Origin: Halobacillus salinus
GTDB lineage: Bacteria > Bacillota > Bacilli > Bacillales > Halobacillaceae
Reading direction: 5' to 3'
NCBI RefSeq assembly: GCF_004684905.1
Contig: NZ_SRJC01000002.1
Span: forward strand, 62,001 to 126,000
Length of the DNA: 64,000 nt
Position numbers and translations under genes: made by a program. Shown here one piece after another: positions 1 through 7,348 of the stretch. The notes beneath the pieces are model-generated. The model was not told where the DNA came from. It saw nothing but the letters and a program-made list of their open reading frames with translations, and did not search any database. The first letter of the stretch is position 1. Every line of letters starts with the position of its first letter.

Positions 1-1060
1 TAGAAAAATAACTCGCTACGGTCAAAGCGACAATTCCCCGCGGGGCAATCCACCCTACTAGAAGCTTCTCAGACTTCGATAAGTCTGTACCCCACGTAGA
101 GGTGAAGATCGACAGCGGTCGAACTATGAACAGCATCAACAAGACGAATGCGATCGTCCGGAAGTTGAAGATCTCAAGCAGCGTCTCTTGAGTCAAGGAT
201 GCCGTAAGCATTACGAAGATCGTGGAAATCAGCAACAAAGAAATGTTCTCTTTGAAGTGTCTCATATCCGCTATCGAAGAAATATGCATGTTCGCAAGTG
301 TCATCCCCATCGCTGTAACGGAAAGAAGTCCCGTTTCATGGGTGATTTCATCAGCAATAGTGAAACAGGCAATGACGACTGTAAAGACGACAGGAGATTT
401 GAGGAATTCAGGTACGTATCCTGTTTCAAACATCCATCCTACTCCCTTACCACAGGCAATACCTAATATAACGGCAAAGATGGAAGCAAGGAAGAACATT
501 AGAAGGGAGGATGGATTCACATCCGTACCTTGTATGAACACGATAATTTCAAAAGCAAATACAGCCAATAGCGCGCCGATTGGGTCGACAATAATGCCTT
601 CCCACTTTAATATCTTCGCTGGACGCGGCTTGAGCTTCGCCTGTCTGAGTAACGGTAGAATGACGGTCGGTCCTGTTACAATGAAAAGTCCACCAATAAC
701 AAAGGCTACAGCCCAAGACAATCCAGCTACGTAATGGGCAGCAAGCGCCCCAAGAATCCAGCTTATAAAAGCGCCAAAGGTTACAATACGGAATACAGGT
801 CGCCCAAGCCCTTTCACTTCCTTAAAGTCAAGGTTCAAGCTTCCCTCGAATAAGATGACGGCTACCGCCAGCGATATGATCGGCTTAAATAAATCTCCGA
901 AATCTTCCTCGGGATTGAACAAACCAAATACCGGACCTGCCAGTAACCCCACAATTGACATGACGACAATCGCCGGTAAGCGAAAACGCCAAGCCATCCA
1001 TTGTGACGCAATTCCCAATGTACCTATTATCATGAATTCCAATAGTAGTGAATCGATCAT
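1..1060 (-). CDS. Cation:proton antiporter, CPA1/NhaP type (3' end cut by window edge)
   Basis: Membrane antiporter expected to exchange cytoplasmic Na+ or K+ for external protons, a pH and salt homeostasis role. The 353 visible codons are almost entirely hydrophobic and form about ten membrane segments, beginning MIDSLLLEFMIIGTLG. Near the window edge they include GWIAPRGIVA, the W-x-x-x-RG-x-V motif of NhaP-type exchangers, and a TGPTVILPLLR segment in the ion-binding core. The ATG at 1060 follows a GAGGGAG ribosome-binding site. The C-terminus is outside the window, so whether a cytosolic TrkA/RCK-like domain follows cannot be seen. It is divergent from brnQ and shares a 306-bp regulatory gap with it. 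The family is clear; the transported ion is not. Confidence 0.85.
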   Translation of the reverse strand, partial: MIDSLLLEFMIIGTLGIASQWMAWRFRLPAIVVMSIVGLLAGPVFGLFNPEEDFGDLFKPIISLAVAVILFEGSLNLDFKEVKGLGRPVFRIVTFGAFISWILGALAAHYVAGLSWAVAFVIGGLFIVTGPTVILPLLRQAKLKPRPAKILKWEGIIVDPIGALLAVFAFEIIVFIQGTDVNPSSLLMFFLASIFAVILGIACGKGVGWMFETGYVPEFLKSPVVFTVVIACFTIADEITHETGLLSVTAMGMTLANMHISSIADMRHFKENISLLLISTIFVMLTASLTQETLLEIFNFRTIAFVLLMLFIVRPLSIFTSTWGTDLSKSEKLLVGWIAPRGIVALTVASYFS

Positions 1061-1164
1061 TAAAGGCTCCCTCATCTCTCCACAATTATGTGTAGCCATA
1101 TTCTATATGGCGGCGTGACGAATGTAAACTATATTGAATTTATCCTTATTATAATCTAACTTCT

Positions 1165-1178
1165 TGAAAGCGTTTACT
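1165..1178. promoter_or_regulatory. Candidate cre site (CcpA operator)
   Basis: TGAAAGCGTTTACT matches the Bacillus cre consensus TGWNANCGNTNWCA at 13 of 14 positions. It lies in the gap between the antiporter and brnQ, about 40 bp upstream of the brnQ -35 box and about 100 bp from the antiporter start. It could serve either gene. A sequence match only. Confidence 0.45.
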
Positions 1179-1201
1179 TATATGACAGTATTAACCTTTT
1201 A

Positions 1202-1216
1202 AATTTTCTAAAAATG
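1202..1216. promoter_or_regulatory. Candidate CodY box upstream of brnQ
   Basis: AATTTTCTAAAAATG matches the CodY consensus AATTTTCWGAAAATT at 13 of 15 positions. It abuts the brnQ -35 box, where bound CodY would block the promoter. In bacilli, branched-chain amino acid transporters are classic CodY targets and branched-chain amino acids are CodY effectors, so site and gene fit together. Inference from the match; not tested. Confidence 0.6.
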
Positions 1217-1218
1217 TG

Positions 1219-1247
1219 TTGACATAATTTTTTGACATTGATAGTAT
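1219..1247 (+). promoter_or_regulatory. Sigma-A-type promoter of brnQ
   Basis: TTGACA (1219-1224) is followed after 17 bp by TAGTAT (1242-1247). The -35 is perfect and the -10 matches 4 of 6. A second TTGACA at 1232 has no -10 at a workable distance. The leader to the brnQ start is about 110 nt and shows no T-box features. Confidence 0.55.
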
Positions 1248-1366
1248 TACGACGGTTGTATAAGAAATACGTCAATTCTTGTCGAACTCTACAAGCTTTT
1301 CTCCCTAGTATAGGAAGAGCGTTTTTAACTTACAATAAACAGACATCGAAAGAGGAGGGACCAGGC

Positions 1367-2686
1367 ATGAAAGCACGCGACACCGTATTTATCGGTTTCA
1401 CGCTTTTCGCTTTATTCTTCGGTGCAGGTAATTTGATCTACCCTGTCACATTAGGTTACCAATCCGGAACTTCATATTTACCAGCAATAATAGGCTTTGT
1501 TTTTACAGGTGTCGGCATTCCCATCGTAACCGTTGCTGCCATATCGTTTTTCAAAAATGGGGCGACACAGCTTGCCGGGAGAGTACACCCTAAGTTCGGC
1601 CTTTATTTTACGTCACTCGTCTATTTAGTCATTGGACCTTTCTTTGCTATTCCAAGGGCCGCTAACGTTGCATTTGAAACAGGAGTCGTCCCTTTTGTTA
1701 ATGGCTCTTCCTTGACGCTATTCATATATTCTATTATATTCTTTATTCTCGTTTTCTGGGTAAGTTTAAACCCGTCAAAACTAGTTGATCGTGTTGGGCA
1801 AGTTCTCACGCCCGCTTTATTTTTGGCGATTCTAGGGTTAGTGATCGGAAGTTTCTTCTTATTGGACGGGGAAACGGTTGCTCCTATAGAAAAATATCAA
1901 TCCCAGCCGTTAGTTAAAGGATTTCTAGAAGGTTATCTGACCATGGACGCCATAGCAGCATTGGCATTCGGCATCATCGTAGTCAGTTCATTCCGTGAGC
2001 GAGGCGTAGAAGGTCAAAAACAACTCACTATGCGTACCCTACAAGCAGGTCTCGTAACGGCTGTCGGTCTTACAAGTGTGTATGTCGCCATCGGCTGGAT
2101 CGGAACCAAAATGGCTACAGAAGGCTCCTATGATAACGGAAGTGCCATTCTTGCCGGGGCAGCAAACGTCATGTTCGGAAAACCAGGAACATTGTTACTT
2201 GGTGTGATCGTCGGGCTTGCCTGCTTTACAACCTGTGTAGGACTTACTGTCGCGTGTGGCCAATTCTTCTCCAAGCGCGTGCCGGCTCTGTCATACAAGA
2301 TGGTGATTACGATTGTGACGCTGATCAGTTTCGCTATATCCAATATCGGACTGAATCAGATCATCTCTTATTCTGTACCGGTTCTAGTCTTTATGTATCC
2401 GATCACCATTGTGCTGATTGTTCTTACCTTCTTAAGCAGATTGTTCCGACACTCTCCGAATGTATATAGAGGTGCTATCTTCTTAACGGCACTGATCGGA
2501 TTGTACGACGGACTGGTCGCTTTCGGACTTAAGATGCCGGCGGTCACTTCCTTGATGAGCCAGCTCCCTTTATTCAATTATAGTTTGAGTTGGGTTGTTC
2601 CTGCTCTTGTCGGAGCCATTATTGGTCTCCTTGTTGATTTCATTTCCGGAAATCCACGTCATTCAGAAGGCTATCAAGAAAGCTGA
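1367..2686 (+). CDS. brnQ: Branched-chain amino acid:Na+ symporter (LIVCS family)
   Basis: Imports leucine, isoleucine and valine with Na+ across the cytoplasmic membrane. The 439-residue product has about 12 membrane segments and opens MKARDTVFIGFTLFALFFGA followed by GNLIYP, the family's N-terminal signature. The frame is open further upstream, but the start at 1367 has AGAGGAGGG seven bases before it, and an upstream start would add about 45 non-family residues. A promoter, a CodY-like box and a cre-like box precede it, and a strong terminator follows, so it is probably monocistronic. Length and signature fit BrnQ well; cation specificity is by family. Confidence 0.93.
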   Translation: MKARDTVFIGFTLFALFFGAGNLIYPVTLGYQSGTSYLPAIIGFVFTGVGIPIVTVAAISFFKNGATQLAGRVHPKFGLYFTSLVYLVIGPFFAIPRAANVAFETGVVPFVNGSSLTLFIYSIIFFILVFWVSLNPSKLVDRVGQVLTPALFLAILGLVIGSFFLLDGETVAPIEKYQSQPLVKGFLEGYLTMDAIAALAFGIIVVSSFRERGVEGQKQLTMRTLQAGLVTAVGLTSVYVAIGWIGTKMATEGSYDNGSAILAGAANVMFGKPGTLLLGVIVGLACFTTCVGLTVACGQFFSKRVPALSYKMVITIVTLISFAISNIGLNQIISYSVPVLVFMYPITIVLIVLTFLSRLFRHSPNVYRGAIFLTALIGLYDGLVAFGLKMPAVTSLMSQLPLFNYSLSWVVPALVGAIIGLLVDFISGNPRHSEGYQES

Positions 2687-2703
2687 AGGTTAAACGAATT
2701 ATA

Positions 2704-2737
2704 GAGGGCAGGCGCTTCTAAGCGCCTGCTCTTTCTT
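2704..2737 (+). terminator. Intrinsic terminator of brnQ
   Basis: A ten-base stem, GCAGGCGCTT (2708-2717) with AAGCGCCTGC (2720-2729), is followed by a T-rich run. It sits 20 bases after the brnQ stop. Confidence 0.85.
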
Positions 2738-2819
2738 TATGTAATAAAGAGACTTTAGCGGCATACGAAGAAGAGATGTTCTTTTCCAAGCATACAGCGT
2801 TAAAGAGACTACAAAAATA

Positions 2820-2857
2820 AAAGGAAAAGCTCCTGTTTAGGGCGCTTTTCCTTTCTG
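2820..2857 (-). terminator. Intrinsic terminator after the transglutaminase gene
   Basis: AAAGGAAAAGC (2820-2830) pairs with GCTTTTCCTTT (2844-2854). Read on the minus strand it is followed by a T-rich run and ends the three-gene operon that finishes at 2866. Confidence 0.8.
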
Positions 2858-2865
2858 TTTTTCAC

Positions 2866-3723
2866 TCAAAGTCCCTTATCAATCTGTTGAACGCTGACCT
2901 TCACCGTCAAGTTTTGTCCTCCGCCACGGTACACTCCCTGCAACGGACTGACGTCTGCGTAATCTCGCCCTGTACCGATTCGGATATGTTGCTCCAGAGC
3001 TTCTACATTGTTTGTCGGATCAAGACCGACCCAACCAATGCCCGGAACCATTACCTCCACCCAAGCATGGGTCGCGGCATCACCGATTAACGCTGAATCT
3101 TCCCCTACATACAAGTATCCACTTACATATCTTGCTGGAATACCTTTGTCGCGTAATACGCCAATCATTGTATGGGCATAGTCCTGACATACACCAGAAC
3201 GTAATGGCCATGACTCATAGGCTTTTGTATTTACGTGAGTGGTTGCCGTGTCATAGCGTATTGATTGATGCAAGTAAGCCATTAAATCGATAGAAAATTG
3301 AATGGGATCTGATGGGTCTCCCACCGCTGCGACGATTTCTTGTATCTGCTCTTTATAAAGAAAGGTAAACGGCGTCTCATTCAAGTAAGCCAAATAGTGG
3401 CTTCTGAATAGCTCCGAATGGAAGATTTCTTTCATCTCATCACTGAAGTAGATCATTTTTATTAAAGGGCTCTTCTGAATACTTACCGTTGAAGTTGTTT
3501 TAACCGTCAGGTGTTCATGCTTTTCCGGGATGAAAAAGGTCTCTACATGATTCCCCCACAAGTCGATATGTTCCTTTGTCATGGAAGATGGATTGATTTC
3601 GGTTTGATACGCAAGTAGACGCTGGCATTCATCCGTTCGCGGCTTCAGCCTCACATGATTCATACTTTGATCCACGAAATTCTCGTAGTAGAAAGTATTC
3701 GTATGTTCTATTCGGTACTTCAT
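2866..3723 (-). CDS. Transglutaminase-like cysteine protease-fold protein (COG1305)
   Basis: 285-residue protein with an N-terminal transglutaminase-associated beta domain (about 1-100) and a transglutaminase core. The catalytic triad is visible: Cys179 in SGVCQDYAH, His219 in THAW and Asp235 in LDPTN. Proteins of this type act as peptidases or amide-bond exchangers. It is the last gene of an operon with the ATP-grasp and alpha-E genes, 21 bases after the alpha-E gene, with its own AGGAGGAG site. Comparative work on this gene trio (the DUF404/407 amidoligase neighbourhoods) infers that the ATP-grasp protein makes a peptide or amide bond and the transglutaminase cleaves or transfers it. The substrate is unknown and I see nothing here that reveals it. 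Confidence 0.88.
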   Translation of the reverse strand: MKYRIEHTNTFYYENFVDQSMNHVRLKPRTDECQRLLAYQTEINPSSMTKEHIDLWGNHVETFFIPEKHEHLTVKTTSTVSIQKSPLIKMIYFSDEMKEIFHSELFRSHYLAYLNETPFTFLYKEQIQEIVAAVGDPSDPIQFSIDLMAYLHQSIRYDTATTHVNTKAYESWPLRSGVCQDYAHTMIGVLRDKGIPARYVSGYLYVGEDSALIGDAATHAWVEVMVPGIGWVGLDPTNNVEALEQHIRIGTGRDYADVSPLQGVYRGGGQNLTVKVSVQQIDKGL

Positions 3724-3744
3724 GTTACTCCTCCTGGTGAGCTT

Positions 3745-4707
3745 TCACTTGACGTGGGCCGGTTCCACTAAATAATACGTTTCAGAGAACATTCGGCTGA
3801 GCGTCAAACAACGGTCTTGGAAGTGGTCCAGAAACTGCATGAGTTCTTCCATATCCATGCTCTCAATTTCCGTGTCTTCTATCTCTACTTGTATACGTTC
3901 AATCATATCAAATAAGTCCGCTGAATAGTGAGAAATTTTCCCATCCTCGATGCGGTCTATTGCTTCTTTCACATGATTGATACAGTAACGAATCGATCTA
4001 GGGAAAGTCGGTTCCTTAATTAAGAAATTAAGCACTTTCTCAGGTTGCATCGTGGGCGGATTTTTTTTCAGATAGGCGTCGTAGCCATTCGTATATTGCA
4101 GGGCTGTCAGCCAGTAGTAATACGTATTGTTACTGGACTGCGGATCCTTGCGATTCTTTTCGCAAAAGACATTTAAGATTCTTGAAATCTTCTCTCCGCG
4201 CTCCAGCCACTTCCCAACTTTTAAGAATGTATAAGGTAAATCCCTGCTCATGGAGGATTCAATTACTCCTTGTGCGGTCATAGAGGTTGTAGTGACATTT
4301 TTGAGGTAACGTTCTGTATGCTGCCTGGTCGAAGGTTGTTCCTCCCATTCCTTCTGATCCAGATAAAACTCATTCAATACTTCCCATAGCTCTTCAGGGA
4401 TAATATCCCGTGTTGCTTTTGCATTTTCACGGGCATAAATCATACAGTTCATAAAAGAATTCATATTCAATGGACTGATGGAAAGGTATTGAATCACGGT
4501 ATCTCTATCAATTCGACCATACCGTTCATAATAGTCCTCGATAGAAGCACAAATTTCAATGACTTCCTCCCAGTCACGATTCAATGCTTGTTCATCTGTA
4601 GCTTCCAGCATATGAATGAGCTGGGTGCTTAACACTCTTGAATTATTCTCTGCACGTTCCATGTTCCGCCCCAACCAGTATAACGAATCAGCTACTCTAC
4701 TTAGCAT
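3745..4707 (-). CDS. Alpha-E domain protein (COG2307)
   Basis: 320-residue, largely alpha-helical protein of the alpha-E family. It begins MLSRVADSLYWLGRNMERAE, the family's N-terminal signature. The frame is open to 4725, but the ATG at 4707 is preferred: it starts the signature and has AAGGGGGAG eight bases upstream. The coding region overlaps the end of the ATP-grasp gene by 11 bases, implying translational coupling. Family members almost always neighbour a circularly permuted ATP-grasp and a transglutaminase, as here, and are thought to be a structural or catalytic partner of the amidoligase. No enzymatic motif is evident. Confidence 0.88.
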   Translation of the reverse strand: MLSRVADSLYWLGRNMERAENNSRVLSTQLIHMLEATDEQALNRDWEEVIEICASIEDYYERYGRIDRDTVIQYLSISPLNMNSFMNCMIYARENAKATRDIIPEELWEVLNEFYLDQKEWEEQPSTRQHTERYLKNVTTTSMTAQGVIESSMSRDLPYTFLKVGKWLERGEKISRILNVFCEKNRKDPQSSNNTYYYWLTALQYTNGYDAYLKKNPPTMQPEKVLNFLIKEPTFPRSIRYCINHVKEAIDRIEDGKISHYSADLFDMIERIQVEIEDTEIESMDMEELMQFLDHFQDRCLTLSRMFSETYYLVEPAHVK

Positions 4708-6157
4708 GCGGTTCTCCCCCTTCACTTAAAATCCATGTGTCCTTACCGCCACCGCCTTGTGATGAGTTGACAACAAGCGATCCTTCTTTCAGTGCCACTC
4801 TGGATAGACCACCTGGTAATACGTGTGTCTTCTCCCCGTTCATCACAAAGACGCGCAAATCTACGTGGCAAGGGTAGAAGCGACCGTCTTGATAAGCCGG
4901 GGCTCTGGAGAGTTTGATGGTGGGCTGGGCAATATATTGATTCGGTTTTTCTATAATCTTTTCTCTGAAAAGTTCCCGCTCTTCCTCACTTGATTGAGGT
5001 CCAATCAACATATCATAGCCACCTGAGGCACCGACGTTCTTCACGACAAGCTCATCCAAGTGCTCTAATACATAATCCATTCTTTCCGGATCACTTAAGA
5101 AATACGTCTCGACATTCGGTATAATTGGTTCTTCATCTAAGTAGAAGCGAATCATTTCAGGTACATACACATACATAGCTTTATCGTCGGCAACCCCGTT
5201 TCCAATGCCGTTTAATATGGATACATTACCTGCCTTATACGCTCTCAATAGCCCATTTACACCAAGGGCGGAATCAGGACGGAATGCTTCTGGATCGAGG
5301 AAGTCGTCGTCAATCCTACGGTAGATGATATCGACACGCTTAAGCCCTCTGATCGTCTTCATGTAGACGACATCGTCTTTGACAACCAAGTCTCGTCCTT
5401 CCACCAATTCGATTCCCATTTGCTGGGCAAGGAAGACGTGATCATAATAAGCTGAATTGTACATACCAGGTGTCAAAAGTACAGCCGTCAGAGACCGGTT
5501 CCCTTCCGACTGTTTCGGAACATGGCTCATCACTGTTTGTTGAAGCTCTGAGAGTTGGTGCTCAAGCGTTTCAATCGAGTGTTGGAAAAACAGTTCAGGA
5601 TACACTTGTCTCATCACATAGCGGTTTTGGAATACGTAACTCATACCCGATGGGTTGCGCAAATTATCCTCGAGCACTCTGTATTCACCATTTTCGTCCC
5701 TGATCAAATCCACACCAGCTAAAAACACATGATTACGAAGAGGAACATCCAACCCTTGTACCTGCTTGTAGTAATAAGGGTTATTTTCAACTAGGCCCCT
5801 CGGTACCACCCCCGCTTTGATGATTTCCTGGTCATGATAAATATCTTCCAAGAAATGATTCAGAGCTTTCAGACGTTGCTTCATCCCTTCTTCAATCTTG
5901 TTCCACTGAGGCTTTGGAATAATGATAGGAACAAAATCAAAAGGCATGGTGCGTTCTGTACCACCTGCCTGACTATATACCGTAAAGGTAATTCCTTTTC
6001 TCAAAAAGTTCAACTGGGCAGTTTCGTGTTTTTCACGAAGTTCATTCTCAGAAAAATCTTCAACCAGCTCGTAAAACCATTGATAATGACGCTTCGGAGT
6101 CCCGTTGGTATTCATCATTTCGTCATAGAATATACCTGTATCGTATTGTTTTAGCAT
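4697..6157 (-). CDS. Circularly permuted ATP-grasp protein (DUF404/DUF407, COG2308)
   Basis: 486-residue putative amide- or peptide-bond-forming ligase, first gene of the operon. It shows the conserved PFDFVPIIIPKPQW block (72-85) and VLEDNLRNPSGMSYVFQNR (161-179), the hallmark of the permuted ATP-grasp family. The C-terminal part carries LVVNSSQGGGGKDTWIL before the stop. ATG 6157 is preceded by AGAGGGGGA. It is followed, overlapping, by the alpha-E gene and then the transglutaminase gene, the standard trio. Known from the family: amidoligase-like fold, physiological product undefined. Confidence is high for the family and low for any reaction. Confidence 0.9.
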   Translation of the reverse strand: MLKQYDTGIFYDEMMNTNGTPKRHYQWFYELVEDFSENELREKHETAQLNFLRKGITFTVYSQAGGTERTMPFDFVPIIIPKPQWNKIEEGMKQRLKALNHFLEDIYHDQEIIKAGVVPRGLVENNPYYYKQVQGLDVPLRNHVFLAGVDLIRDENGEYRVLEDNLRNPSGMSYVFQNRYVMRQVYPELFFQHSIETLEHQLSELQQTVMSHVPKQSEGNRSLTAVLLTPGMYNSAYYDHVFLAQQMGIELVEGRDLVVKDDVVYMKTIRGLKRVDIIYRRIDDDFLDPEAFRPDSALGVNGLLRAYKAGNVSILNGIGNGVADDKAMYVYVPEMIRFYLDEEPIIPNVETYFLSDPERMDYVLEHLDELVVKNVGASGGYDMLIGPQSSEEERELFREKIIEKPNQYIAQPTIKLSRAPAYQDGRFYPCHVDLRVFVMNGEKTHVLPGGLSRVALKEGSLVVNSSQGGGGKDTWILSEGGEPHAK

Positions 6158-6255
6158 TTGCTTCCCCCTCTTTCCACTGTATAATAGTTACGTACCCTCT
6201 CTCATCTTCCCTACACTAAAAAATGTTAGAATATTTAAAATTTTACCCTAAACTA

Positions 6256-6283
6256 CAAAAAAAGACCACCTCTTGAGGTGGCC
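6256..6283 (-). terminator. Intrinsic terminator after the oxidoreductase gene
   Basis: CCACCTC (6266-6272) pairs with GAGGTGG (6275-6281), extended by flanking pairs. Read on the minus strand, a run of seven T residues follows. Confidence 0.8.
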
Positions 6284-6297
6284 TTATGTTACAAGCA

Positions 6298-7230
6298 TCA
6301 AATATTAATGACGATTTTTCCTTTAGCATGATGACTCTCACTTACCTCATGTGCATCACGTAGCCCTTGTTCTGTTAAATCAAATTGATGACCGATGACG
6401 GACGTTAATTGTCCGTTGACCATCATATCCGCCAGTTTCGCTAATTGTTCCCCTTTCGGATCAAGGAAAACAAATCCGGCTGTCACTCCGTATTTCGATG
6501 CCTCTTCTTCATTAGGAGGCTGAGCAATCGAAACGAGACGTCCGCCTTCTCTTAAGACACGATAGCTTTCAGATTGAATGTCGCCTCCAAGTGTGTCCAA
6601 GACGATATCATAATCCTCTAGTACTTCAGTGAAATCCTCTTCTTTATAATCGATAAACCTGTCTGGACCTAACTCTTCTACCCATGACCGGTTCTTTCCG
6701 CTTGCAGTCGTAGCAACATGAGCTCCGAATGCTTTCGCTATTTGTATTGCATAATGCCCTACCCCGCCAGAACCAGCATGAATGAGCACCTTTTCTCCTT
6801 CCTGCATGTTACAAAAATCAAAAAGACATTGCCATGCAGTCAATCCTGCCAAAGGTACTGCCGCTGCATCTTGGAACGGTATATTTTCAGGTAAATGAGC
6901 CAGTAGATGCTCATCCACTACCACTTCCTCTGCATATGTGCCTTTATTAGTAGTGGCCGGGCGGGCGAAGACACGATCTCCGACTTTGAACCCTTTCACA
7001 TCTGAGCCTACTTCCTTAATGATCCCTGCTGCATCCCATCCTAAAGTGATTGGGAATTCAAGCGGCAGAGCCTCTTTCATGTATCCTTCTCTTACCTTCC
7101 AGTCAATCGGGTTGATGGAAGTAGCCTTCATCTCTAGGACAACCTGATTACTTTCAGGTTGAGGTGATTCCAGTTGCCTTTCGACCAACTGTTCACGACC
7201 ACCATACTGATCTATTACGATTGCTTTCAT
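6298..7230 (-). CDS. NAD(P)H-dependent oxidoreductase of the zinc-free MDR (quinone oxidoreductase) type
   Basis: 310-residue medium-chain dehydrogenase/reductase. It has the GroES-like N-terminal half (SINPIDWKVREGY near 40, GWDAAGIIKEVGSDVKGF near 70) and a Rossmann half with HAGSGGVGHYAIQIAK. Catalytic and structural zinc ligands are absent, as in quinone oxidoreductases, which reduce quinones or enones with NADPH. ATG 7230 follows GAGGAGCG. It is monocistronic between its terminator and the divergent recQ. The actual substrate cannot be told. Confidence 0.85.
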   Translation of the reverse strand: MKAIVIDQYGGREQLVERQLESPQPESNQVVLEMKATSINPIDWKVREGYMKEALPLEFPITLGWDAAGIIKEVGSDVKGFKVGDRVFARPATTNKGTYAEEVVVDEHLLAHLPENIPFQDAAAVPLAGLTAWQCLFDFCNMQEGEKVLIHAGSGGVGHYAIQIAKAFGAHVATTASGKNRSWVEELGPDRFIDYKEEDFTEVLEDYDIVLDTLGGDIQSESYRVLREGGRLVSIAQPPNEEEASKYGVTAGFVFLDPKGEQLAKLADMMVNGQLTSVIGHQFDLTEQGLRDAHEVSESHHAKGKIVINI

Positions 7231-7348
7231 GTTGTCACGCTCCTCATTTTAAATAGCTGCACCTACGTATTTTTCCCCTCTAGTAGGAGAACAAACATGA
7301 TAAGATGGGAAAAGACGTAAGCACAGCACATACAAAGGATGGGAATCA

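Noticed and set aside
222-734. Plus-strand frame of 170 codons at the left edge
   Set aside because: It is antisense to the antiporter, whose minus-strand frame runs unbroken with a family signature and ribosome-binding site.
1250-1366. Possible T-box leader before brnQ
   Set aside because: No specifier stem or antiterminator consensus is visible; the only control elements seen are the CodY- and cre-like boxes.
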